A stretch of 64,000 nt of DNA from an uncultured Lachnospiraceae bacterium (lineage in GTDB: Bacteria > Bacillota > Clostridia > Lachnospirales > Lachnospiraceae): NCBI GenBank assembly GCA_900315505.1, contig OMZG01000002.1, positions 109,430 to 173,429 on the forward strand, read 5' to 3'. Under the pieces are notes generated by a model. The model made no database searches and was not told the DNA's origin. It saw only the letters and a program-made list of their open reading frames with translations. The position numbers were made by a program, and so were the translations under genes. Below, in pieces: positions 7,216 to 15,116 of this stretch (positions are counted from its first letter, which is position 1; every line of letters begins with the position of its first letter).

Positions 7216-8994
7216 TTACTCTATATCTGTCACCTTGATGTGGAGCTCCTTGAGCTGCGCATCTGTTACCTTGCCCGGAGCACCCATCATGAGATCGGCT
7301 GCGTTCTTATTCATAGGGAAGGGGATGATCTCTCTGATCGAATCCTCACCTGCGAGAAGCATTACCATACGGTCGATTCCCGGTGCAATTCCTGCATGTG
7401 GAGGCGCTCCGTAGCTGAATGCATTATAAAGAGCCGGGAACTTCTGCTTCACATCGTCTTCTGTCAGTCTCACGAGCTCGAAGGCCTTGACCATGATCTC
7501 CGGGTCATGATTCCTGACTGCTCCTGATGAAAGCTCTACGCCATTTACGACAAGGTCATACTGGTCTGCCATGATAGTCAGAGGATCAATCTCGCCTCTC
7601 TCTGCCTTGAGAAGAGTATCAAGACCACCCTTCGGCATTGAGAAAGGATTGTGGCAGAATTCAAGCTCGCCGGATTCCTCTCCGATCTCGTACATCGGGA
7701 AGTCTACTATCCATAAGAACTGATACTGCTCTTTGTCCATATGTCCCGGAAGGCGGGCACCAAATGTCTTGATGACTGATCCGATTGTCTTCTGAGCCTG
7801 GCTCTTCTTGCCAGCTGAGAGAACTACGAGTGTATTCTCATGCAGATCAAGCGCTTCCTTTATCTTGTCAGCAGCCGGCTTTACGAACTTCGCGATGCCG
7901 CCGACGATCTCGCCGTTCTCGTCTATTCTGAACCAGTATGGCTTGGCACCACTGATCACTTCTACATCATCACAGCCCTTGTCGATGAACTTCCTGCTCT
8001 CATGGAAATCTGTAATGACACATGCCTTTACTACTGCATCTTCTGCATCGAAAGGTCCGAATCCGAGTCCCTTCATCAGGTCAGTAGCATCTGTGGCTGT
8101 CAGATCTATACGCAGGTCAGGCTTGTCGGTTCCATACTTCTCAAGAGCTGTCAGATATGGGATCCTGACGAATGGAGCCTTTGTGGAACGGTCATATGTA
8201 CCGAACTTCTCGAATACAGGCGGGAGCACATCCTCCATTACATCGAAGACATCCTCCTGTGTGGCAAATGCCATCTCCATATCGAGCTGATAGAACTCAC
8301 CTGGTGATCTGTCTCCTCTGGCATCCTCATCACGGAAGCACGGAGCAATCTGGAAGTATCTGTCGATTCCTGATACCATGAGCAGCTGCTTGAACTGCTG
8401 AGGAGCCTGCGGCAGAGCATAGAACTCGCCTGGATGCTTACGTGCAGGAACCAGATAGTCCCTTGCTCCCTCAGGGGAAGAAGCCGTAAGGATAGGAGTC
8501 GTGATCTCCATGAATCCATGATCCTCCATGGACTGACGGAGAGCCTTTATTACCTGACTCCTTAAGATTATATTTTTCTTAACCTCAGGATTTCTGAGAT
8601 CAAGATATCTGTACTTGAGTCTGACACTCTCATCGGCCTCACGGCTGTGATTGATCTCGAACGGAAGCGCCTCATGAGTGCACTTTCCGAGGACTGTCAC
8701 CTTCTCAGGGACTACCTCGATATCACCTGTAGGAAGCTTCGGATTCTTGGAACTTCTCTCTCTGACCGTTCCCTCGACCTGAATAGTGGATTCCTTGTTG
8801 ATTGCCTTGAAGGCATTTACCATTTCTTCTGTATCTGCCGTGATCTGTGTCGTCCCATAGAAATCCCTGAGGACTATGAATGACAGATTGGATCCGACCT
8901 CACGGTCGTTCTCAAGCCATCCACAGAGAGTGACCTTCTTTCCTGCATCTCCTATTCGTAGTTCGCCACAATTATTAGTCCGTGACTGTGTCAT
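7216..8994 (-). CDS. aspS: Aspartate--tRNA ligase
   Basis: A 592-residue class II synthetase of the bacterial type, charging tRNA-Asp in the cytoplasm. An N-terminal OB-fold anticodon domain (VTLCGWLENDREVGSNLSFI) precedes the catalytic core, with motif 2 near 218 (FRDEDARGDRSPGEFYQLDM), the bacterial GAD insertion, and motif 3 (GIAPGIDRMVMLLAG) near 536. The length fits bacterial AspRS. The start ATG at 8994 has a good ribosome site (AAAGGAG, 7-base spacing) that lies inside the end of hisS, so the two genes overlap by 20 bases and are expected to be co-translated. No T-box leader is visible. Confidence 0.97.
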   Translation of the reverse strand: MTQSRTNNCGELRIGDAGKKVTLCGWLENDREVGSNLSFIVLRDFYGTTQITADTEEMVNAFKAINKESTIQVEGTVRERSSKNPKLPTGDIEVVPEKVTVLGKCTHEALPFEINHSREADESVRLKYRYLDLRNPEVKKNIILRSQVIKALRQSMEDHGFMEITTPILTASSPEGARDYLVPARKHPGEFYALPQAPQQFKQLLMVSGIDRYFQIAPCFRDEDARGDRSPGEFYQLDMEMAFATQEDVFDVMEDVLPPVFEKFGTYDRSTKAPFVRIPYLTALEKYGTDKPDLRIDLTATDATDLMKGLGFGPFDAEDAVVKACVITDFHESRKFIDKGCDDVEVISGAKPYWFRIDENGEIVGGIAKFVKPAADKIKEALDLHENTLVVLSAGKKSQAQKTIGSVIKTFGARLPGHMDKEQYQFLWIVDFPMYEIGEESGELEFCHNPFSMPKGGLDTLLKAERGEIDPLTIMADQYDLVVNGVELSSGAVRNHDPEIMVKAFELVRLTEDDVKQKFPALYNAFSYGAPPHAGIAPGIDRMVMLLAGEDSIREIIPFPMNKNAADLMMGAPGKVTDAQLKELHIKVTDIE

Positions 8995-10243
8995 TGTAAA
9001 ACTCCTTTATCTCTGTATATCCTGAATCAGTTAAGCCCTGCTTCTGGAACTTTTTATTCTTCTTCATCTTCTCGATCAGTACCGTCTGGCCCTGACTTCT
9101 GAGCTCATTTGCCTGCTTTATTACAGCGGACAGCCTGTCTGAGGAAAGCTTCTTATCGATAAGGAAGGCCGTCTTCGGCTTCTGTGGTATCTGGAAATCA
9201 TGCTCGAGAAGAAGCATGATGATACGCTCGAATCCGATCGAGAATCCGCATGCCGGTACCTCATGTCCTGCGAAACGGCCTACCATATGGTCATATCTGC
9301 CGCCTCCTCCGCAGCTGCCACCGAACTCCGGAATAGCTATTTCAAAAATAGTACCAGTATAATAGCCCATGCCACGCACGAGTGTAGGATCAAATACCAG
9401 CTCGAAGTCTGCTGTCTTGCACTCGTTGACGCTTGCAGCGATCTCTTTCATCGAATCTGCGACTTCAGGATCCAGCTTGTCACCGATGATCGAAACAAGG
9501 GTATCAACGCCGTCCTTTACATCCTTCTTGTCTTTTAACTGGTTGAAAATATCGAGATATTTGTCTACTGCTGCAGCATCGAAGCCCTCATCGATGAGCT
9601 CCTCTTTTACTCCGTCAAGTCCGATCTTGTCCATCTTGTCGAGAGTGATAAAGAGGATATCGAATCTGTCCTCATCGAATCCACAGTACTCTGCCATGGC
9701 CTTCAGAATCCTTCTCTCATTGATCCTGATCTCGAATCCATGAAAGCCTATCCTGTCAAGGCAGGTAGTCGTCGCAAGGATCAGCTCTATCTCTGCAAGG
9801 TCTGATGGCTCTCCTAATATATCGATATCACACTGGGTGAACTGTCTGTATCTGCCCCTCTGCGGTCTGTCCGCTCTCCAGACATTTCCTATCTGAAGTG
9901 CCTTGAACGGAGATGGCAGGTCATTTTCATTATTTGCATAAAATCTCGAAAGCGGAAGCGTCAGGTCATACCTGAGTCCCATATCCGATACATCGAGATC
10001 AGTCCTTGCATCCTCGAGATGAAGCTTCTCTCCTCTCTTCAGTACCTTGAAGATCAGCTTCTCATTCTCGCCGCCCTGATTGCTTGTGAGATTCCTGATA
10101 TCCTCCATGCACGGCGTCTCGATCGGCGTGAAGCCGTAGCTCCTGTAGGTATCCTTGATAATGCCGGTGACATAATCCCTGATCTCCATCTCACGAGGGA
10201 GTATGTCCTTCATTCCGTTAACCGGCTTCTTCTTTAATGCCAT
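8975..10243 (-). CDS. hisS: Histidine--tRNA ligase
   Basis: A 422-residue class II synthetase. The ATG at 10243 is chosen because AGGAGG sits seven bases before it and MALKKKPVNGMKDILP is the family N-terminus. Motif 2 is seen around 121 (ADRPQRGRYRQFTQCDIDILG spans it), the histidine-A loops at LVRGMGYYTGTIFE (about 291) and GGGGRYD, and motif 3 as GFSIGFERI. The C-terminal anticodon domain ends soon after KKNKKFQKQGL, shorter than in E. coli, which I recall as usual for related Clostridia. It heads the hisS-aspS-PAS operon; I looked for a T-box with its GGTGGNACCGCG-type sequence upstream and found none. Confidence 0.96.
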   Translation of the reverse strand: MALKKKPVNGMKDILPREMEIRDYVTGIIKDTYRSYGFTPIETPCMEDIRNLTSNQGGENEKLIFKVLKRGEKLHLEDARTDLDVSDMGLRYDLTLPLSRFYANNENDLPSPFKALQIGNVWRADRPQRGRYRQFTQCDIDILGEPSDLAEIELILATTTCLDRIGFHGFEIRINERRILKAMAEYCGFDEDRFDILFITLDKMDKIGLDGVKEELIDEGFDAAAVDKYLDIFNQLKDKKDVKDGVDTLVSIIGDKLDPEVADSMKEIAASVNECKTADFELVFDPTLVRGMGYYTGTIFEIAIPEFGGSCGGGGRYDHMVGRFAGHEVPACGFSIGFERIIMLLLEHDFQIPQKPKTAFLIDKKLSSDRLSAVIKQANELRSQGQTVLIEKMKKNKKFQKQGLTDSGYTEIKEFYNDTVTD

Positions 10244-10341
10244 TATCTTTCCTCCTAAGCATAAGTCCATACTATTCTATTACATTTTCGAAAAAAAAGA
10301 AACATCTTTTTTGTTAATGAAATGCACAAGCCCCATTCATC

Positions 10342-10370
10342 TTTCAATTCCTTTCGGATTCGATTATAAT
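10342..10370 (+). promoter_or_regulatory. Possible promoter of the metallophosphoesterase gene
   Basis: A perfect TATAAT (10365-10370) preceded at 17 bases by TTTCAA, a poor -35. The -10 is convincing, the -35 is not. The start would be about 10377, 25 bases before the ATG at 10402. Confidence 0.45.
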
Positions 10371-10401
10371 GTTTACTGATTTTATTATCAAGGAGAATGC
10401 T

Positions 10402-11148
10402 ATGGCTTTATATGCACTGGGTGACCTGCATCTGTCGTTTGGAAATCCTGAGAAGTCTCAGGAGCGGTTCGGAAGGATCTGGCATGACCATGAATGGAAG
10501 GCAAAAAAGAATATAGAAAAAATGGTGAAGCCGGATGATACCCTGGTCCTGACCGGTGACCACTCATGGGGAAATAATCTGGTACAGTGCAAAAGAGACC
10601 TCGATTTCATTGAAGCTTTCCCCGGCAGGAAAATCCTGTTGCGTGGGAATCACGATCATTTCTGGCCAGCAAACAAGACACAGAAGCTCAATGATATCTT
10701 CGATGGAAGACTATTTTTTCTGCAGAACAATTTCTATTCTTACAAGGATTATGCCCTCGTAGGAACCAAGGGATTCTGCTTTGAAGGGCCATTCTATGTG
10801 GATAGAAGAAATGGTATGATCACAGGATATGATAAGGATGCCTACGAGCATGCGAAGGTGCTTGTGGAGCGTGAAAAAAAGCGGCTCATGACAGGTATTG
10901 ATGCTGCCAGAGCCGCCGGGTATTCTAAATTTATTATTTTTCTGCATTACCCGCCTACCTCGATCATAGAGACTGATTCGGCGTTTACACGAATTGCTGA
11001 AGAAATCGGTGCAGAGCAGGTCATCTATTCACATAGCCATGGAAAAGAGAGGTTCCATGACAGCATTCAGGGCAGATACCATGGTGTGAAGTATTCCCTG
11101 GTATCAGGCGATTATCTGAACTTCAGGCCGATCAGGGTTCTGAAATGA
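10402..11148 (+). CDS. Calcineurin-like metallophosphoesterase
   Basis: A 248-residue soluble protein starting at the ATG at 10402, which has an AAGGAG site; an earlier in-frame ATG at 10369 lies on the promoter. Metal ligands of the calcineurin-like fold are all visible: GDLHLS (D8, H10), LTGDHSWG (near 50), LRGNHDHFW (near 81), LHYPP (near 181) and YSHSHG (near 212). Such enzymes use two metal ions to hydrolyse phosphomono- or diesters; the substrate is not predictable. The last 17 bases overlap the 3' end of the convergent hydrolase gene. Confidence 0.88.
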   Translation: MALYALGDLHLSFGNPEKSQERFGRIWHDHEWKAKKNIEKMVKPDDTLVLTGDHSWGNNLVQCKRDLDFIEAFPGRKILLRGNHDHFWPANKTQKLNDIFDGRLFFLQNNFYSYKDYALVGTKGFCFEGPFYVDRRNGMITGYDKDAYEHAKVLVEREKKRLMTGIDAARAAGYSKFIIFLHYPPTSIIETDSAFTRIAEEIGAEQVIYSHSHGKERFHDSIQGRYHGVKYSLVSGDYLNFRPIRVLK

Positions 11149-12103
11149 AGTCGAATATCCTGGTATAGAAATCCAGCCGTGTCTCATACTTATCAGAGAA
11201 TATCTCATGGTGTGAATCATCATAACGCACCAGCTGTACATTCTGTGCCTTCCTCGCGAATTCCTCATGTGCCTTCGGCTCCACAAGCTCATCAGCACCG
11301 GCAGAGAACAGAAGTATCGGAGTCTGTATCTCCTTTGCATGACGCATCAGCTTCTTATCTGCCTTAAACGACGCATCCATCCATGCATACGTTGCGCAGC
11401 ACGTCCTGTAGTGATGGTCCAGAACCTGATATCCTCTCACATAGTCATATCTGCTCTTTGATATAGCCCGGTCACGATTGTAGTCATCATGCTCTGTATC
11501 AAATGGATGCTGGCCAGGGCCAGGTGTCTTCATCATACGGCGTCTTTTCGCATAGAACATCACCGCATGGACCAATGGCCACGGAATACTGCCGGTCTTT
11601 ACCTCAAGCATCGGTGAAGTCATCACAGCCTTCCGGAAGGCCTCTGGATATTTTTCGATGAAAAGAGCTGCTACCGCCCCGCCCATTGAAAAAGAGAACA
11701 GATACAGCGGCTTCCTGTACAGCTTGTCCCTCACAATCCTGTCATAGAAGGCCTTCTCATCCTCCACGTACTTATCATAATCCTCGATATAGACATAGTC
11801 TTCATTATCGATAAAGCGCTCGGAATACCCGTGCCCTCTCATCTCAAGAAAGAAAAAGGCATATCCCTGTGAGTAAAAATAATATGCCATCTCATGGTAT
11901 CTCGGGAACCCCTCGCTGAACCCATGAAACATCTGGATATTTGCCTTATGCTCCTTCGGAATGGCATAGAAATAGCTGAGAGTCGTACCGTCAAAGCTCT
12001 TAAACGTCGCATGATGCACCGACTCCGCAAGCCACCTTGCCACGGTCGTATTCATAAACTCAGTATAGCCATCTTCATTTACGATGAGGTCTTTAGTCTC
12101 CAT
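11132..12103 (-). CDS. Alpha/beta hydrolase, lysophospholipase-like
   Basis: A 323-residue protein of the PldB/Hydrolase_4 type with no signal peptide. After an HGFSEGFPRY oxyanion-hole region comes the nucleophile elbow SFSMGGAVAA near 135, with Ser in place of the first Gly of GxSxG. The acid is likely in AGADELVEP (near 265) and the His in DDSHHEIF (near 294), completing a Ser-Asp-His triad. Related enzymes hydrolyse lysophospholipids or monoacylglycerols. It follows dapL on the same strand, separated by the palindrome at 12117-12147, and its own ribosome site (TGGAGGTGAACAG) comes directly after that palindrome. Confidence 0.85.
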   Translation of the reverse strand: METKDLIVNEDGYTEFMNTTVARWLAESVHHATFKSFDGTTLSYFYAIPKEHKANIQMFHGFSEGFPRYHEMAYYFYSQGYAFFFLEMRGHGYSERFIDNEDYVYIEDYDKYVEDEKAFYDRIVRDKLYRKPLYLFSFSMGGAVAALFIEKYPEAFRKAVMTSPMLEVKTGSIPWPLVHAVMFYAKRRRMMKTPGPGQHPFDTEHDDYNRDRAISKSRYDYVRGYQVLDHHYRTCCATYAWMDASFKADKKLMRHAKEIQTPILLFSAGADELVEPKAHEEFARKAQNVQLVRYDDSHHEIFSDKYETRLDFYTRIFDFISEP

Positions 12104-12116
12104 CTGTTCACCTCCA

Positions 12117-12147
12117 GATGAAAAAGGGACCCGTCCCCTTTTTCATC
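12117..12147. repeat. 31-base palindromic repeat, copy 1
   Basis: The sequence runs GATGAAAAAGGGACCC to CCCCTTTTTCATC, an almost perfect inverted repeat. It is identical to copy 3 (59723-59753) and is the exact reverse complement of copy 2 (52900-52930). The outer TCATC supplies the TGA stop of dapL on the minus strand. It resembles REP-type palindromes and could also work as a terminator because of its flanking T and A runs. Confidence 0.9.
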
Positions 12148-13360
12148 TCAGTGTCCTGAATCTCTCAAGCGCTGCCTTGGTATTCTCATGAGTACCGAAG
12201 GCTGTGAGTCGGAAGTAGCCTTCACCTGAAGGACCGAATCCTGAACCCGGAGTTCCGACTACATTTGCCTTGTCGAGAAGATAGTCGAAGAATTCCCAGC
12301 TGGTCATCTTATCCGGTGTCTTCATCCAGATGTATGGAGCATCCACGCCGCCGTAGCAGGCAAATCCTGCTGCTGTGAGTTCCTCACGGATCATGCGGGC
12401 ATTCTCCATGTAGTAGCCTACCAGCTCATCGACTTCCTTCTGGCCTTCCTCTGTATAGATAGCCTCTCCTGCACGCTGTACGATGTAAGGTGCGCCATTG
12501 AACTTCGTTCCGTGACGACGGGCCCACATATCATGAAGTGAAGCATCTCCGCTCTTAAGAGTCTTCGGAACCACTGTGAATCCAAGACGAAGTCCTGTGA
12601 ATCCGGCTGTCTTCGAGAACGATCTGATCTCTATGCAGCAGTTTTTCGCACCGTCACACTCATAGATAGAATGTGGTACATCCGGTGTTGAAATATAATG
12701 CTCATAGGCTGCATCAAAAATAATGATCGAGCCCTTTTTATTTGCATAGTCTACCCACTTCTGGAGCTCATCCTTCTTGAGGGTTGTTCCTGTCGGGTTG
12801 TTCGGCAGACACAGATAGATGATGTCAGGTGTCTCCTTCGGAAGCTCAGGGACAAAACCGTTCTCTGCTGTTGATGGCATATAGATGACATTGTCCCACA
12901 TCTCTGTATGAGGATCATAATTGCCGCAGCGGCCTGCCATGACATTTGAATCCACATATACCGGATATACCGGGTCTGTGACCGCTATTCTATTATCCTC
13001 TGAGAAGAGTTCCTGGATATTTCCTGAATCACTCTTGGCTCCGTCTGATACAAAGATCTCATCTGGTGCTATATCACAGCCTCTGTCCTGATAATCATGC
13101 TTTGCGATCGCATTGCGCAGGAAATCATATCCGAGATCCGGTGCATATCCACGGAAGGTGGCTGCATCTGCCTGCTCATCTACTGCCTTATGGAGGGCAT
13201 CTATTACTACCTTCGGCAGCGGCTGGGTCACATCGCCGATTCCGAGACGGATGATCTCCTTGTCAGGATTTGCCTCCTGATATGCAGCGACCTTCTTCGC
13301 GATAGTGGAAAAAAGATAGCTGCCTGGTAACTTCAGATAATTGGTATTGACTTGGTACAT
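12143..13360 (-). CDS. dapL: LL-diaminopimelate aminotransferase
   Basis: A 405-residue PLP enzyme that converts tetrahydrodipicolinate directly to LL-diaminopimelate in lysine and peptidoglycan precursor synthesis. The N-terminus (NTNYLKLPGSYLFSTIAKKV) and IIRLGIGDVTQPLP are typical of DapL, as is the PLP-lysine region SFSKTAGFTGLRLGF near 246. It begins 10 bases after dapF with a GGAG site, so the two steps, transamination and epimerisation, share a transcript. The stop codon lies within palindrome copy 1. Confidence 0.96.
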   Translation of the reverse strand: MYQVNTNYLKLPGSYLFSTIAKKVAAYQEANPDKEIIRLGIGDVTQPLPKVVIDALHKAVDEQADAATFRGYAPDLGYDFLRNAIAKHDYQDRGCDIAPDEIFVSDGAKSDSGNIQELFSEDNRIAVTDPVYPVYVDSNVMAGRCGNYDPHTEMWDNVIYMPSTAENGFVPELPKETPDIIYLCLPNNPTGTTLKKDELQKWVDYANKKGSIIIFDAAYEHYISTPDVPHSIYECDGAKNCCIEIRSFSKTAGFTGLRLGFTVVPKTLKSGDASLHDMWARRHGTKFNGAPYIVQRAGEAIYTEEGQKEVDELVGYYMENARMIREELTAAGFACYGGVDAPYIWMKTPDKMTSWEFFDYLLDKANVVGTPGSGFGPSGEGYFRLTAFGTHENTKAALERFRTLR

Positions 13361-13370
13361 GTAAAACTCC

Positions 13371-14264
13371 TTACTTTTTTGGTTCGTATATCTTCACATC
13401 ATCCTTCTCGAATGATTCCGGTATATCAATATGTCCTGTATAGACTGTCGTTGCCGGACCCTTGAGGAAGACGGTGTCCTTATCCCTGTTGTAGCAGACT
13501 GTGAGGTCTCCGCCTACGAGATGCATCGTGACACAATCATCTGTGAGGCCATTGATCACAGCGGCTACCGTAGTAGCGCAGGCTCCTGTGCCGCAGGCGA
13601 GTGTCTCTCCACTGCCTCGTTCCCAGACTCTCATGCGGATATTCTTCCTGTCGAGAATATTCGCAAACTCTGTATTCGTCCTCTGCGGGAAGGTGGAATG
13701 ATTCTCGAATAATGGTCCGATATGAGGCAGGTCTATTGTCCTTGTGTCCTCATCTGTGAATATTACACAGTGAGGATTGCCCATTGAGACACAGGTCACC
13801 CGGAAGATATTTCCATCGACCTCCATTGGCTCATTGACCATCTGCTCCTTTGGAAAAGTAACCGGTATCTTCGATGCCGTAAGAATCGGAGAACCCATAT
13901 CTACAAGCACTGTATCTACCCTGCCATCCTTTATGGTGAGCTCGAGCGTCTTGATGCCTGCAAGCGTCTCTACCGTGATCTCGGTCTTGTCCGTGAGGCC
14001 ATTATCATAGACGTACTTTGCGACACATCTGATGCCGTTTCCGCACATCTCACCCTTAGAGCCATCGGCATTGTACATATCCATCTGGAAATCTGCGACC
14101 TTACTCCTCTTAATAAGAATAAGTCCGTCTGAGCCAATCCCGAAATGCCTGTCGCTTACGAACCTCGCAACCGATGGTGCATCCTCTATATCATTCTCAG
14201 TACAGTCCACATAGACGTAGTCATTTCCACATCCATGCATCTTTGTGAAGTCAAATGAAGTCAT
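13371..14264 (-). CDS. dapF: Diaminopimelate epimerase
   Basis: A 297-residue cofactor-free epimerase converting LL- to meso-diaminopimelate. Both catalytic cysteines are present: MCGNGIRCVAKY near 73 and the ACGTGACATT signature near 222; the N-terminal FTKMHGCGNDYVYVD is also typical. The start has an AAAGGAG site. It lies 16 bases after hisA and 10 before dapL, in a hisA-dapF-dapL operon. Confidence 0.97.
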   Translation of the reverse strand: MTSFDFTKMHGCGNDYVYVDCTENDIEDAPSVARFVSDRHFGIGSDGLILIKRSKVADFQMDMYNADGSKGEMCGNGIRCVAKYVYDNGLTDKTEITVETLAGIKTLELTIKDGRVDTVLVDMGSPILTASKIPVTFPKEQMVNEPMEVDGNIFRVTCVSMGNPHCVIFTDEDTRTIDLPHIGPLFENHSTFPQRTNTEFANILDRKNIRMRVWERGSGETLACGTGACATTVAAVINGLTDDCVTMHLVGGDLTVCYNRDKDTVFLKGPATTVYTGHIDIPESFEKDDVKIYEPKK

Positions 14265-14280
14265 ATGATCACTCCTTTTT

Positions 14281-15060
14281 TCAGTTCTCTTCTATTATAC
14301 TTAAAATTCTTGTAAGTTCAAGAGTCCCGCCGAAAATGTCGAGCGCGCTTCCAATCGTCACATCTATCCTGCCATCTGTAAGCTTCTTTATCTCACGCAG
14401 ATCATCGTAGCTTCCGACACCACCGGCATAGGTTACAGGCACCCCGTCATAGTCTGCAAGTATGGATAAAAGCTGCTCATCCGCTCCGGCCTTCTTTCCC
14501 TCTACATCCGCTGCGTGGACCAGATATTCATCGCAGTAATCATCGAGATACGAAAGCAGATCAGGCGTAAGCCTCTGGTCGGTAAACCTCTGCCATCTGT
14601 CGGTGACAACATAATAGTCACCGTCTCTCTTCCTGCATGAAAGATCAAGCACAATGTTCTCATTGCCTGCCACACTTGCAAGCCTCTTCAGCCGCTCCAT
14701 CTGTATCTGCCCATCTGAAAAAATAAAGCTTGTGAAAATACCATGTGATGCGCCGGCATCCAGAAACTCAGATACATTCGTATCATCAAGGCCACCGCCG
14801 ACCATCAGGCCGCCTGGATATGTGCGAAGCGCTAAGAGCGCCTGCTGCTTCGAAGCCTCATACTCCGCAGTACCATGGGCATTTAGCATGATTACATGCC
14901 CACCGGTAAGTCCCATCTGCTGATACATGGACGCATAGTATGCAGAGTCCTTATCAGCCACGAAATTTTCAGTCGCAGAGTCCGTCTCATCCCTGAGACT
15001 CCCGCCAACAATCTGTTTTACTTTTCCATCATGGATGTCTATACAAGGTCTGAATTTCAT
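14281..15060 (-). CDS. hisA: HisA, eukaryotic (HIS6) type ProFAR isomerase
   Basis: A 259-residue TIM-barrel enzyme for the fourth step of histidine synthesis, the isomerisation of ProFAR to PRFAR. The sequence is of the HIS6 kind found in eukaryotes and some Clostridia rather than the usual bacterial HisA: MKFRPCIDIHDGKVKQIVGG at the start, LDLSCRKRDGDYYVVTDRWQ in the middle and VTYAGGVGSYDDL later. ATG 15060 must be the start because the conserved N-terminus begins there. It has no ribosome site and lies only six bases past a TATAAT box, so the mRNA is probably leaderless. It heads the operon with dapF and dapL. Confidence 0.92.
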   Translation of the reverse strand: MKFRPCIDIHDGKVKQIVGGSLRDETDSATENFVADKDSAYYASMYQQMGLTGGHVIMLNAHGTAEYEASKQQALLALRTYPGGLMVGGGLDDTNVSEFLDAGASHGIFTSFIFSDGQIQMERLKRLASVAGNENIVLDLSCRKRDGDYYVVTDRWQRFTDQRLTPDLLSYLDDYCDEYLVHAADVEGKKAGADEQLLSILADYDGVPVTYAGGVGSYDDLREIKKLTDGRIDVTIGSALDIFGGTLELTRILSIIEEN

Positions 15061-15066
15061 AAATCT

Positions 15067-15095
15067 ATTATAGCGAAAAAAAAGCGACGGGTCCA
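15067..15095 (-). promoter_or_regulatory. Promoter of hisA-dapF-dapL, nested in a terminator
   Basis: On the minus strand TGGACC, 17 bases, then a perfect TATAAT ending at 15067. The -35 lies in the loop and stem of the upstream gene's terminator and the spacer contains its T-run. Counting seven bases from the -10 puts the transcript start on the A of the hisA ATG. Confidence 0.6.
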
Positions 15096-15105
15096 TACCC
15101 GCCGC
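15076..15105 (-). terminator. Terminator of the MMPL-surface protein operon
   Basis: A 9-bp stem, GCGGCGGGT with ACCCGTCGC (one G-T pair), loop ATGG, followed by eight T on the minus strand. It begins 12 bases past the stop at 15117. Confidence 0.9.
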
Positions 15106-15116
15106 AAAAGTAATTA

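Noticed and set aside
10244..10401. T-box or other tRNA-sensing leader before hisS
   Set aside because: The gap is short and no specifier loop, T-box sequence or terminator/antiterminator pair is visible.
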